NCBI GenBank assembly: GCA_019636675.1 | Contig: JAHBXC010000001.1 | Coordinates: forward strand, 992,001-1,056,000 | Length of the DNA stretch: 64,000 bases | Source: Phycisphaeraceae bacterium | GTDB taxonomy: Bacteria > Planctomycetota > Phycisphaerae > Phycisphaerales > UBA1924 | Direction: 5' to 3' | Shown: positions 41,497 to 49,426 of the stretch, one piece after another | Layout: each line of letters starts with the position of its first letter | How positions within the stretch are numbered: the first letter of the stretch is position 1 | Translations under genes and position numbers: made by a program | Notes under the pieces: generated by a model | Database searches by the model: none | Seen by the model: the letters and a program-made list of their open reading frames with translations, nothing else | Told to the model about the DNA's origin: nothing

Positions 41497-42906
41497 TCAG
41501 GAAGTGACCAGCAGCACGATGTTGAGCGCGATGCTCGCGAGGGCGACGAGCAGGATGACCTGCACGACCGGGTGCGAGAAGGGCGAGGGCGCGCGGGTCT
41601 TGTCGCGCTGGATCTCCGACTCGGCCATCTGCACCTGCTGGAGCACCGCCGAGAGCGTCTCGGGCGCGCCCGAGAGCACCTTGTGCGCGTGGACCGGCTT
41701 GTCGCCCTTGCGGACCGCCTTCAGGTCGGTCAGCAGGTCGCTGACGTTCTGGTAGCGGTCCTCGGGGCGCTTGGCCATCATCATCTCGATGACCTCGCTG
41801 ACGTCCGGGGTCAGTCGCGGGTTGATGTGGTCGGGCGAGGTCAGCGGCGACCTGAGGTGCGCGCGCATCACGTCGCTTGGGTCCTTGCCCTCGAAGGGCA
41901 CGCGACCGGTGAGCATGTGGTAAAGCGTCGCGCCGAGCGAGTAGATGTCGGCGCGCTGGTCGACGTGCACCTCGCCTCGCACCTGCTCGGGCGAGATGTA
42001 GTAGGGCGTGCCGAAGGCCTTGCCGGCTTCCGCCTCGGCGGCTTCACGATCAGAGATCGCGCGGGCCAGGCCCATGTCGGCGAGTTTGACCACGCCTTCC
42101 TTCGAGATCATCACGTTCTTGGGCTTCACATCGCGGTGGATGAGGCCCTTCGCGTGGGCGTGCTCGAGCGCCTCGGCGACCTGGATGATGATGTCGAGCG
42201 CGTCGGCCTCGGTGAAGCGTTTGCGCTGCACGATCTGGTCGTAAACCGTCGCGCCTTCCACGTACTCCATGACGAAGTAGTGGAATTCGCCGGCCTTGCC
42301 GACGTCGTACGCCTGCACGATGTTGGGGTGGTTCAGCTGCGCCGCCGCTCGCCCCTCGGCGTAGAAGCGGTCGATGAAGTCGGGGTTGCTCGAGAACTTG
42401 CGCGGCAGCACCTTGATCGCGACGAGACGGTCGAGCGAGAGCTGGCGCGCCTTGAACACCGTCGCCATCGCGCCGGCGCCCAGCTTGCCCAGGATCGAGT
42501 ACCCGGGGATCGCCTGCCCGCTGCGCTCGGCGTCGACCTGCGCGCGCAGGCGGTCGAGCTGGCGCGCCGTGATGATCTGCTTCGCGACGAGGATCGTGCC
42601 CAGCGAGGTCTTCGCGGGCTCGGGCTCGCCGGCGGCGACCTTGGCCTGGATCGCCGCGAGGTGCTCGCGCTGGGCGGCCTTCACCTCGTCGGAGGTCGCG
42701 AAGTTCTGCTCGACCACGAGACGCGCGAGGATGCTGTCGGAGCCGCCGGCGCCCGCGGAGCCCGAACCGGATCGGCTCGCCTCGGCGCTCGCGCCGGGCG
42801 CGCGCGACATGCCCGCGCCGCTCGGCGCGCTCGTCGACGAGGGCGCCTTCGGCTCTCCCGCCATGCGCAGGGGCTTGTCGTCGGGTTGTGTCGGTCGCTC
42901 GGCCAT
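41497..42906 (-). CDS. membrane-anchored Ser/Thr protein kinase
   Basis: A Hanks-type kinase, 469 residues if it starts at ATG 42906. ATGs at 43152 and 43167 would add about 82-87 residues of lower-GC3, low-complexity sequence. Residues about 57-133 hold two short repeats (LVVEQNFATSDEVKAA and LVAKQIITARQLDRL), the GspE-N-like module seen ahead of planctomycete kinases. The kinase domain (135-398) has the Gly loop GKLGAGAMATVFKA, Lys165 in VAIK, HRDVKPKN (Asp259) and DMG instead of DFG (Asp277). One membrane helix ends the protein, so the kinase faces the cytoplasm. Confidence 0.88.
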   Translation of the reverse strand: MAERPTQPDDKPLRMAGEPKAPSSTSAPSGAGMSRAPGASAEASRSGSGSAGAGGSDSILARLVVEQNFATSDEVKAAQREHLAAIQAKVAAGEPEPAKTSLGTILVAKQIITARQLDRLRAQVDAERSGQAIPGYSILGKLGAGAMATVFKARQLSLDRLVAIKVLPRKFSSNPDFIDRFYAEGRAAAQLNHPNIVQAYDVGKAGEFHYFVMEYVEGATVYDQIVQRKRFTEADALDIIIQVAEALEHAHAKGLIHRDVKPKNVMISKEGVVKLADMGLARAISDREAAEAEAGKAFGTPYYISPEQVRGEVHVDQRADIYSLGATLYHMLTGRVPFEGKDPSDVMRAHLRSPLTSPDHINPRLTPDVSEVIEMMMAKRPEDRYQNVSDLLTDLKAVRKGDKPVHAHKVLSGAPETLSAVLQQVQMAESEIQRDKTRAPSPFSHPVVQVILLVALASIALNIVLLVTS

Positions 42907-43419
42907 CTGGCTCGTGCTTGGTTCGTTCGATCGCGCCGGGGGGGAGTGCAGTCGCGCCGGAGCGTCGGCTCGCGACGCCGAGTGCGCATCGGCTCCGTTC
43001 GCGAGGCGGGGCAGACTATTGGACCCCCCATGGGGTGTCAACGCCTCGGGTTGTGCGCCGGCGCGTCCGTTCAGCGTCCCGTTGACCCGAGCGTCGCCGT
43101 TCGCACGAACGGGCGAGTCGTCTGCGGCACGGACCGGTGTCTGGGGCTTCATCGGCTCTCTGCTCATCCGGCTTGCGAGTCGCGCGAGTCCACTCGGCGA
43201 TGCTCGCAAAACCACGGGGCGAACCGGGCTCCGCCCGGCGAAGGGACGCACACCGATACGCCCCCGCCGCGCCGGTGGATCCCCCCCGGGGGTGTCAAAC
43301 GGGGCAATCAGCCGGTCTGAACGATCCCTCACACTCCGGCGATTCCTGCGCGTCGCCGGGCGACAAGTTATCCACCATGTTTGCTCTTTGATAGGTTCTG
43401 GCGCCCCCTTGGGCGCACG
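42907..43419. other. 513-bp region upstream of the kinase gene
   Basis: It holds the kinase promoter and perhaps, if an upstream start is used, the first 82-87 codons of the kinase. A TTATCCACC at 43368-43376 resembles a DnaA box but is isolated. A GCGCCC-cctt-GGGCGC hairpin lies at 43401-43416 beside the GAPDH terminator. No gene was found. Confidence 0.4.
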
Positions 43420-43446
43420 AAAAAACCCCGGTCCGTCCGGCCGGGG
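43420..43446 (-). terminator. rho-independent terminator of the GAPDH gene
   Basis: On the minus strand a CCCCGG...CCGGGG stem-loop (43426-43446) is followed by six T's (43420-43425). It lies 43 bases after the GAPDH stop codon. Confidence 0.9.
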
Positions 43447-43489
43447 TCAGGAAGTCATCGCGGCACTTCGCCCGATCTCGCGCGAGCGG

Positions 43490-44503
43490 TCAGCCCTCGC
43501 GCGACGCCAGGAACTTCAGCATGTCCACGCAGCGCGACGCGTAGCCGAACTCGTTGTCGTACCACGACACGACTTTCAGGAAGCGGTCGTTGAGTTCGAT
43601 GCACGCGTCGGCGTCGAAGATGCTGCTGTGCGGGTCGCCGATGAAGTCGCTGCTCACCACCGGCTCTTCGGTGTACGCGAGCACGCCCTTCATCGGGCCG
43701 TCCGCCGCGGCCTTCATCGCCTTCTTCACCTCAGCCAGACTCGTCGCGCGCTCGGGGCGGAAGGTCAGGTCGACGCACGAGACATCGGCCGTCGGCACGC
43801 GGAACGACATGCCGGTGAGTTTGCCCTTGAGGGGGGGCAGGCAGAGCCCGACCGCCTTGGCGGCGCCGGTGCTGGCCGGGATGATGTTCATGTAGCCGTT
43901 GCGCCCGCCGCGCAGGTCCTTGCGCGAGGGGCCGTCCTGCGTGGGTTGGGTCGCGGTGACGGCGTGGATGGTGCTCATCAGCCCGCTCTCGATGCCGCAG
44001 AGGTCGTGGATAACCTTGGCGATGGGCGCGAGGCAGTTGGTGGTGCAACTGGCGTTGCTGATGATCTTCTCTTTGGACGGGTCGTACTGCTCGTGGTTGA
44101 CCTTGTAGGCGTAGGTCTTGATCTTGTCGTCGCTCTTGGTGGGCGCCGAGATGACGACGCGCTTGGCGCCGGCCTGGAGGTGCTTGCTGGCGCCGTCGAA
44201 GTCGGTGAAGAGGCCGGTGGACTCGAGCACATAGTCGACGCCCATGTCGCCCCAGCCGAGCTGGGCGGGGTCCTTCATGCTGAGGCACTTGGTCTTCTTG
44301 CCGTCGACGATGATGTTGTTCTCGTCGTGGGAGACCTGGGCCTTGAAGCGCCCGTGGACGGTGTCGTACTTGAGGAGGTACGAGAGGTTGTCCGAGGGCA
44401 CCAGGTCGTTGATCGCGACGACCTCGATCCCCTGCTGGTGCGCGATGCGATAGACCAGTCGACCGATGCGGCCGAACCCGTTGATGCCGACGCGGATCGC
44501 CAT
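43490..44503 (-). CDS. gap: glyceraldehyde-3-phosphate dehydrogenase (type I)
   Basis: A 337-residue glycolytic enzyme that oxidises glyceraldehyde 3-phosphate to 1,3-bisphosphoglycerate. The NAD motif [10 protein letters not shown] is at residues 7-16. Asp33 (INDL) points to NAD preference. The catalytic Cys153 lies in [12 protein letters not shown] and His180 in [15 protein letters not shown] precedes ATG 44503 and a strong terminator follows, as expected for a highly expressed single gene. A preceding 58-nt stretch runs into the repeat cluster at 44.5-44.9 kb. Confidence 0.97.
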   Translation of the reverse strand: MAIRVGINGFGRIGRLVYRIAHQQGIEVVAINDLVPSDNLSYLLKYDTVHGRFKAQVSHDENNIIVDGKKTKCLSMKDPAQLGWGDMGVDYVLESTGLFTDFDGASKHLQAGAKRVVISAPTKSDDKIKTYAYKVNHEQYDPSKEKIISNASCTTNCLAPIAKVIHDLCGIESGLMSTIHAVTATQPTQDGPSRKDLRGGRNGYMNIIPASTGAAKAVGLCLPPLKGKLTGMSFRVPTADVSCVDLTFRPERATSLAEVKKAMKAAADGPMKGVLAYTEEPVVSSDFIGDPHSSIFDADACIELNDRFLKVVSWYDNEFGYASRCVDMLKFLASREG

Positions 44504-44882
44504 CGAAGTTCTCTCCGTCTCGCGGCGGACCGCCGCGGGTAGTGCTGCGAGCGTCACGCTAGAGGGTCGGGGGGGGAAACTCCACCCTGGAGGGAGGTTC
44601 ACCGCGGAGGGGGGGAGAGACGGGGTGGCGTGGTACGGCCAAAGGCCGTGCCACGGGAGGTCAGGGTGGCACTGGCAAGCGAAGCTTGCCAGTGGTTGTG
44701 TTCACTTTCATCAGCGGGTGGCATGGTCAAGCGAGGTTTGGTCGTGCGAAACGAGCCCATGCGCTCGATCGAGGCGTGGTAGGGGAAGAGCCCGGGTCAG
44801 GAATGCCCCGGGGCACCGGAGTAGAGAGGGAGAAAAGGCAGAGAAAGAAGAGGGAAGCCCGGAGGACGGGTAGCCCTCATCT
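44504..44882. repeat. mosaic of palindromic repeats between GAPDH and the IS110 element
   Basis: The region holds no gene. In order it holds: GGTTCACCGCGGAGG (inverse of the CTGCGGTGAATC family); GGGTGGCGTGGTACGGCC-aaa-GGCCGTGCCAC (44623-44653); a perfect 11-bp palindrome CACTGGCAAGC-gaa-GCTTGCCAGTG (44670-44694); a GGTGGCATGGTCAAGCGAGG variant; and a GAGAGGGAGAAAAGGCAGAG...GTAGCCCTCATC unit at 44825-44881. That last unit resembles 47610-47678. Confidence 0.75.
44670..44694. repeat. perfect 11-bp palindrome with 3-base loop
   Basis: CACTGGCAAGC, GAA, GCTTGCCAGTG. It is one of several hairpin-forming elements in this cluster; no other copy was found in the window. Confidence 0.85.
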
Positions 44883-44897
44883 ATGAAAGCCCGTTGC
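44883..44897 (+). repeat. left inverted repeat of the IS110 element
   Basis: ATGAAAGCCCGTTGC; perfect inverse of 46198-46212. Confidence 0.9.
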
Positions 44898-45117
44898 GTG
44901 TCAAGGGGAGATCGCGTCGCCGGGGCCCATTCATCTATCCGAGCGTCGGGCGTGAGCCCTTGCCCATGGTGGCGCTTCCGAGCGGCGTGCGCGGCTGCCC
45001 TATCACCCGACGAGCGTCTGGCCCAGAGGGCTCTCGAGCTCGCCGCGCACAGCGCGGGCCCGGCGTGCGATGTCCGTTGTCGGTCGGGTCGTTGCGTCGC
45101 GGGTTCTTCCTGGGGCG
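44898..45117 (-). ncRNA. candidate bridge/seek RNA region of the IS110 element
   Basis: This is the 220-base non-coding stretch between the transposase stop and the left inverted repeat. It can fold strongly: CCGCGC-aca-GCGCGG at about 45042-45056 lies inside an outer GGCCC/GGGCC pair (45020-45060). In IS1111-type IS110 elements the guiding RNA is encoded on the transposase strand at this 3' end; that is established for other members. Here it is inference from position and structure. The targeting loops cannot be assigned by eye. Confidence 0.35.
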
Positions 45118-46131
45118 TCAGGTCATGGTGGGCTCCTGCATCTGGTGGTGGAGCCAGCGCACGAAGCGGTTGGCCACGGCGGCGGCGATCACGCAGGGGT
45201 GCTTGCCCGCCCGACGCAGACGCGCGGCCAGGGATCCCCAGCGTTGGTCGCAGCGGACGAGCCGATGGCCCAGCTCGATGAGCGTGGAGCGCAGCGTCGG
45301 GTCGCCGGCGCGGATCAGGCCCGAGTCGGCCACGCGATCGCCGCTGGAGGCGTTGCGCGGGCACAGGCTGCAGAACCGCGCGAGCTGCTTGCCGCTGCGG
45401 AATCGGTCGAAGCGTCCGACATGGGCGCGCAGCACCCACGCGGTGACCGGGCCCACGCCGGGCATCTCACGCAGGCGACGCACGACCGGGTCGTTGTGGG
45501 TGCGCCCCTCCAACGCGTGCTCGACACGCGTCAGCCGCTGAGTGAAGAAGGCGATCTGAGCAAGACACTCGTCGAGCACCAGACGCGACGCGTCGTCCAG
45601 GTCCAGCGTGTCGACCCACGCCAGCCAGGCGCGGGACCAGGGACGCGTCCGCACGCCCGCGGGTCGCCGGCGCAGGTCGCGGAGCAACGCGCGCAGACGG
45701 AGCCTCGCGGCGCGTCGCTGATCGATCAGGGTCTGACGCAGCCCCACGAGCCGACGCAGCTCGCGGATCGGGGCGGGCGCGAGCCAGACACGCGGGAGCC
45801 AGCCCACGCGGGTGAGCTCGGCGAGCACGCGTGCGTCGGCCATGTCGCTCTTGTCGGGGCTCTGCTTCATGCGTGCGACATAGCCCGGGTGCGCCAGGGC
45901 CACGCTCCAGCCGGCGTGCTCGACGAGCTCGTCGGCCAGGTCGGCTGCGCCGCAGCAGGCCTCGATGGCCACGCCGGCCACCGCCCCGCGTCCCGAGACG
46001 GCCTCGACCACCTCACGCCAGTGGTTGCCGCAGGGCCGGTTGTACAGGGCGCGGCCGGCGGCGTCGACCACGCACACACGGATGAACGACTGGTGATAGT
46101 CCAGTCCCACATACACTGAGGTCTTCTCCAT
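45118..46131 (-). CDS. IS110-family DEDD transposase (recombinase)
   Basis: A 337-residue transposase that moves the element with an RNA guide. The N-terminal RuvC-like DEDD domain shows Asp11 (VGLDYH), Glu57 (AIEACC), Asp96 and Asp99 (KSDMADA). The C-terminal Transposase_20 domain contains MPGVGPVTAWVL and the CPRNASSG segment, where the catalytic serine of this family lies (Ser262 or Ser263). AAAGGAG about 8 bases before ATG 46131 gives a strong start. The gene looks intact, so the element may still be mobile. Confidence 0.95.
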   Translation of the reverse strand: MEKTSVYVGLDYHQSFIRVCVVDAAGRALYNRPCGNHWREVVEAVSGRGAVAGVAIEACCGAADLADELVEHAGWSVALAHPGYVARMKQSPDKSDMADARVLAELTRVGWLPRVWLAPAPIRELRRLVGLRQTLIDQRRAARLRLRALLRDLRRRPAGVRTRPWSRAWLAWVDTLDLDDASRLVLDECLAQIAFFTQRLTRVEHALEGRTHNDPVVRRLREMPGVGPVTAWVLRAHVGRFDRFRSGKQLARFCSLCPRNASSGDRVADSGLIRAGDPTLRSTLIELGHRLVRCDQRWGSLAARLRRAGKHPCVIAAAVANRFVRWLHHQMQEPTMT

Positions 46132-46197
46132 GTCCGTTGCTCCTTTCGGTGAGTCGTTGTCACACAGGGACGGTGTACACCGCCCCACGACTCGGGA

Positions 46198-46212
46198 GCA
46201 ACGGGCTTTCAT
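46198..46212 (-). repeat. right inverted repeat of the IS110 element
   Basis: GCAACGGGCTTTCAT; perfect inverse of 44883-44897. Confidence 0.9.
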
Positions 46213-46214
46213 GC

Positions 46215-46353
46215 CATCACCCCGGCCCTCTCCCATTCGGCTGCGCCGAACAGGAGAGGGGGCAGAGAAGAGAGGGGACAAACCCACTGCCTGCTCCCTC
46301 TTCCCTGCTGCCTTTCTCCCGAATGCCTCGTGCCCTGTGCCCTGTGCCTTCTC
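46215..46353. repeat. REP-like palindrome plus pyrimidine-rich repeats
   Basis: It begins CATCACCCCGG and continues with the palindrome CCCTCTCC-TTCGGC-GCCGAA-GGAGAGGG (46226-46260, small mismatched joints). This is the same family as the 54092-54126 segment within tsaD. It is followed by CTGCCTGCTCCCTCTTCCCTGC (inverse of the GGGAGCAGGGA family, about 46283-46310) and CGTGCCCTGTGCCCTGTGCC (about 46328-46347), the inverse of the GGCACAGGGCACA unit at 51124. Confidence 0.75.
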
Positions 46354-47400
46354 TTACTTCTTCTTCGCCAATTCCCGCTTCAGCGCCTGCATGACCGCCG
46401 TCGCGCCCTTCGCGCCGATGGGTTCGCCGTGGTGGAGGAGTCGCCCGTCGCGCGCGACCAGGAGCATGTGGGGCGTGCCGCCGTCGGTCATCGCGATGAC
46501 GGGGGCTGTCTGCTCGCGCTTGTCGTAGGCGAGGGCGGGCCAGGGCATCTTGGCGTCCTGCATGTAGGCGAGCATCTCGCCCTTGCTCTTGTCGGCGCTG
46601 ACATAGATGATCTCGAAGCGGTCGCGCTGGGCGGCGTTCTCTTCGTAGAACTTCATGACATCGGGCATGATGCGCTTGCACCACCCGCACCAGCCGGCGC
46701 CGTGGAAGACGAGGAAATACTCGGCGGTTTCGCTGAGTTCGACCGGCTCGCCGGCGGCGTTGACGAGGTTGCCCTTCATCGCGCCGGTGAACCGCGTGCC
46801 GATCTTCTCGGGGTGGTTGAGCACGGTGTCGCGGATGCGGTCGACGAAGTCGGTGTAGGAGATATCGAAGTAGGTGCGCTGGATCTCGCCGCTCTCGGGC
46901 ATGTCGGCGTGGATGCCGAACATGGTGGCGCCGCCGCGGACCGCGACGATGCGCCCGGGGACGAACTCGGTCCCGACGGGGACGGAGCGCCCGTCGGTGA
47001 AATCAATGACCGTGGTGACGGCGAGGCGCTCGGGGAACAGGTCGTCGCGCTTGGCGAGGTCGGCGACGGTGAGCCGGCGCATGTCCTCGGGGAGTTTCTG
47101 CGCGATCGTGGCGGCACGCGCGCCGACATCGGTCCAGTCGTGCTGGAGCATCATCAGCTCGCCGTCGGGCATGACGACGACGACGCCCTGGGGCTCGAGG
47201 GAGTGGACCTTGAGGACATCGCCCTTCTTGATCTCGTTCACGCCGTCGGAGAGTTCGGTGTTGATGGTCGCCTCGCCCGGCCAGAGCAGGGGCAGGTTGA
47301 CGACCTGGGGGAAAGGCATCGGGCGGGGCGCGTCTTGGGCGACGAGCGCGGAGGCGGTGGCGAACGCGCAGAGCGCGACGGCGGCGGGCAGATGACGCAT
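46354..47400 (-). CDS. secreted thioredoxin-fold protein
   Basis: A 348-residue exported protein. The signal peptide is MRHLPAAVALCAFATASALVAQ. A first part of about 190 residues has an unrecognised SH3-like/beta-rich look (DVLKVHSLEPQGVVVVMPDG). The C-terminal thioredoxin-like domain has the active-site motif WCGWC and a cis-Pro-type segment (GGTPHMLLV). The CxxC suggests disulfide exchange or peroxide-linked redox work in the periplasm. GAGGAG lies about 10 bases before ATG 47400. It ends with a basic KRELAKKK tail. Confidence 0.87.
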   Translation of the reverse strand: MRHLPAAVALCAFATASALVAQDAPRPMPFPQVVNLPLLWPGEATINTELSDGVNEIKKGDVLKVHSLEPQGVVVVMPDGELMMLQHDWTDVGARAATIAQKLPEDMRRLTVADLAKRDDLFPERLAVTTVIDFTDGRSVPVGTEFVPGRIVAVRGGATMFGIHADMPESGEIQRTYFDISYTDFVDRIRDTVLNHPEKIGTRFTGAMKGNLVNAAGEPVELSETAEYFLVFHGAGWCGWCKRIMPDVMKFYEENAAQRDRFEIIYVSADKSKGEMLAYMQDAKMPWPALAYDKREQTAPVIAMTDGGTPHMLLVARDGRLLHHGEPIGAKGATAVMQALKRELAKKK

Positions 47401-47595
47401 GGGCGGGAGTCTCCTCGTTGGCCGCGCAGAGGGGCGGCTTCTCTTCCATGCGGAGTTTAGGGTGGTAGTCCGCAAAGTGGGTCGTGAAGACCCTCCCCCT
47501 GCCCCCTCGCGCGAGCGGGAGGGGGGACGGAATGAGAGAGAGTTGGGGAGGGAAGGCGGGAGAAGGGGGTAGCACCACACTTCGTGTGGTGGCAC

Positions 47596-47636
<41 letters not shown>

Positions 47637-47788
47637 CAGAGGTTGGGGAGGGAAGCCGGGAGTTGGGGTAGCCCTCATCCGTCTCACTGCGCGAGACACC
47701 TTCTCCCGGTGGGAGAAGGGGGAGAATCCCCCGCTTCTTCTTCCTTCGCGCCCTCCGCGTTCTCGGTGATGAATCGCTTCTGCGCGCC

Positions 47789-47825
47789 CGTGGCACGGCC
47801 TGTGGCCGTACCACGCCACCCCCCC
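47789..47825. repeat. GTGGCACGGC-GCCGTACCACGCCACCC repeat
   Basis: An imperfect palindrome. Copies lie at 44623-44653 (inverse), 51415-51447 and 55025-55056 (inverse), each ending with a CCACCC/GGGTGG tail. Confidence 0.8.
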
Positions 47826-47837
47826 ACCATCTCTTCT

Positions 47838-47875
47838 CTGCGCCCTCTGCGTCCTCTGCGGTGAATCTCTTATCC
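47838..47875. repeat. TCTGCGCCCTCTGCGTCCTCTGCGG repeat, copy next to aminotransferase
   Basis: Three near-tandem 7-9-mers (TCTGCGCCC, TCTGCGTCC, TCTGCGG) then TGAATCTCTT. It runs into the stop of the minus-strand aminotransferase gene. Same order as at 17322 and 51369. Confidence 0.85.
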
Positions 47876-49075
47876 GCGCATGAGTTCGGCGAGGATCGCG
47901 AGACCTTCCTGGAGTTTCGCTTCGGGCGCCGCGAAGGACAGGCGGAAGTGCGTGTCGCGCCTGCTGAACACCCCGCCGGGGATGATGAGCACGCGCCGCT
48001 CGATCGCCTTCTCGACGAACTGCGTCGCCGTCATGCCCAGCGAGGGCGGGACCTTCACGAACGCGTAGAACGCGCCGGAGGGGATCGCGAGTTCGGTCAG
48101 ATCGCCCAGCGCCTTGACGACGGTGTCGCGCCGGCGCACATAGCCGCGCAGCACGGCGCTGATGTCGGCCCCGAACGCGGCGACGCAGCCCCACTGCGCC
48201 ATGCTCGGCGCGCACACATAGGTGTACTGCTGCATCTTCGCCATCTGCTCGACGAGCGCCGACGGGCCCATGACATAGCCCATGCGCCAGCCCGTGGCGC
48301 CGTAGTTCTTCCCGAAACCGCGCACGACGAGCACGCTCTCCCAGGGCTTCGCGACGCGCTCGGTCACGCGCGCCGCGCTGGGCGCGCGTCCGGGCAGCTC
48401 CGTCGATCCCACCTCGGGGAACACGAAACTGTCGTAGATCTCGTCGCTGATGAGCACCACGCCCCTGCGCGCGCACAGCTCGGCGAGGTCGTCGCATTCC
48501 TGCTGGGTCATGGTGACGCCGGTGGGGTTGCCGGGCGAGCAGGAGAGGACGAACTTGGTCTTCTTCGTGATCAGCGGCTCGACGCGCTGCGCCGTCATCT
48601 TGAAATCGGGGTAGGTGTCGCAGAACACGGGCTTGGCGCCGAGGAGCTTGCCCATGTTGGGATAGAGCACGAAATAGGGGTCGGGAACGATGTACTCGTC
48701 GCCCGGGTCGAGCATCGCCATCGACGCGAGCATGAGCCCGCCGCTCGTGCCGGCGGTGACCATCGCGCCGAAGCCGTCGGCGACCATCGCGGCGGAACCG
48801 GGCGAGGTCTGCGCGGGCCAGCCCAGATGGGCGTGCGCGTCGTCGCGGATCTTCTCGAGCAGCGCCGGGATGCCCTGGGTGAGGGTGTACCCGTTGCGGT
48901 CCTGCTCGATCGCGTCGATCGCGGCCCGCTTGATCGCGTCGGGCACCGGGAAGTCGGGCTGGCCGATCGAGAGGTTGATCGGGTCCTTGAGTTTCGCGCC
49001 CAGTTCGAACACGCGCCGGATGCCCGACGCGTCGACGCCCTTCGCCCGATCGCTGATGATTGCCTGCAGGTCCAC
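47870..49075 (-). CDS. class I/II (aspartate-like) aminotransferase, PLP-dependent
   Basis: A 401-residue fold-type I aminotransferase. The N-terminus reads INLSIGQPDFPVP, CSPGNPTGVTM holds the Asn of the PLP site, and ISDEIYDSF holds the PLP-binding Asp. The Schiff-base Lys lies in GFGKNYGATGWRMGY. A C-terminal FRLSFA has the substrate-carboxylate Arg. The start is GTG 49075 with AAGGAG about 9 bases upstream. It probably makes aspartate, alanine or aromatic amino acids; the specificity is undetermined. Its stop is within a repeat cluster. Confidence 0.92.
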   Translation of the reverse strand: MDLQAIISDRAKGVDASGIRRVFELGAKLKDPINLSIGQPDFPVPDAIKRAAIDAIEQDRNGYTLTQGIPALLEKIRDDAHAHLGWPAQTSPGSAAMVADGFGAMVTAGTSGGLMLASMAMLDPGDEYIVPDPYFVLYPNMGKLLGAKPVFCDTYPDFKMTAQRVEPLITKKTKFVLSCSPGNPTGVTMTQQECDDLAELCARRGVVLISDEIYDSFVFPEVGSTELPGRAPSAARVTERVAKPWESVLVVRGFGKNYGATGWRMGYVMGPSALVEQMAKMQQYTYVCAPSMAQWGCVAAFGADISAVLRGYVRRRDTVVKALGDLTELAIPSGAFYAFVKVPPSLGMTATQFVEKAIERRVLIIPGGVFSRRDTHFRLSFAAPEAKLQEGLAILAELMRG

Positions 49076-49110
49076 GGGGGACGCTCCTTGCGATGCGCTG
49101 GAAGAACAAC

Positions 49111-49131
49111 GCCCGCGATGGGATCGCGGGC
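49111..49131 (-). terminator. hairpin terminator after the small basic protein gene
   Basis: GCCCGCGAT-ggg-ATCGCGGGC is a perfect 9-bp stem with a 3-base loop. On the minus strand it is followed by GTTGTTCTT. It lies 47 bases after the stop of the small basic protein gene. Confidence 0.75.
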
Positions 49132-49177
49132 GCACGGAGTTCGTTGGTTGGGCGCGCCGGTGTCGGCGCGGGCGGCC

Positions 49178-49348
49178 TTAGCCGACCTTGCCCTTGCGGT
49201 TCGCGGTCTTCAGCAGACCGAGAACGGGCTTGGTCTTGGGGTCGAAGCCCTTGGTCTCCTTGAGACGAGCGATGCGCTCGTCGCGAGTGAGAACATTGCG
49301 GTGCTGCGCCAGGCTGCCGGATGTCTTGAGACTGCGGTGGAGACTCAT
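49178..49348 (-). CDS. planctomycete-type small basic protein
   Basis: A 56-residue protein, MSLHRSLKTSGSLAQHRNVL at its start and NRKGKVG at its end, very rich in Arg and Lys. It matches the small basic protein family known from Planctomycetes, Verrucomicrobia and Chlamydiae (MSLHxSL start, LTRxERIxxLK core). Function is unknown; a ribosome or nucleic-acid association is plausible given the charge. GGAG lies 8 bases before ATG 49348, and a hairpin terminator follows. It is read from the DNA, as it is too short for most ORF thresholds. Confidence 0.9.
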   Translation of the reverse strand: MSLHRSLKTSGSLAQHRNVLTRDERIARLKETKGFDPKTKPVLGLLKTANRKGKVG

Positions 49349-49426
49349 CGCCTAACTCCAAACGGTGTCGTAGCCCAGGGACGCCCGCCCTGAGAGCCGG
49401 GATAGTAGGCCGCGGGTCCGGGGGCG

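Larger units (their letters stand above)
44883..46212 (-). mobile_element. IS110-family insertion sequence with 15-bp inverted repeats (IS1111-like layout)
   Basis: The element is bounded by perfect 15-bp inverted repeats, ATGAAAGCCCGTTGC at 44883-44897 and GCAACGGGCTTTCAT at 46198-46212. It encodes one DEDD transposase on the minus strand. Non-coding ends are 66 bases between the right repeat and the start codon (5' side) and 220 bases between the stop and the left repeat (3' side). Inverted repeats plus a long 3' non-coding end are typical of the IS1111 subgroup. The flanking tetramer CATC occurs just outside both ends (44878-44881 and 46215-46218). The flanks join into a REP-like palindrome if the element is removed. 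Other copies are not in the window. Confidence 0.85.

Noticed and set aside
42907..43332. Longer N-terminus of the kinase (starts at 43152, 43167 or 43332)
   Set aside because: GC at third positions drops and codons such as AAT, AGT, TTG and GGG appear, unlike the rest of the gene; start sites there have no better ribosome-binding site.
43368..43376. DnaA box-like TTATCCACC, perhaps an origin near gyrA
   Set aside because: A single one-mismatch site, no AT-rich unwinding region, and no dnaA, dnaN or gyrB nearby.
44884..45439. Tandem or spaced repeats in the IS end as a CRISPR array
   Set aside because: No regularly spaced identical repeats occur and no cas gene is present.
46217..46690. Small ORFs encoding Pro/Ser/Arg-rich peptides across the repeats near 46.2, 47.5 and 51.3 kb
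   Set aside because: They are translations of palindromic repeats; frames differ between copies and none has a ribosome-binding site.
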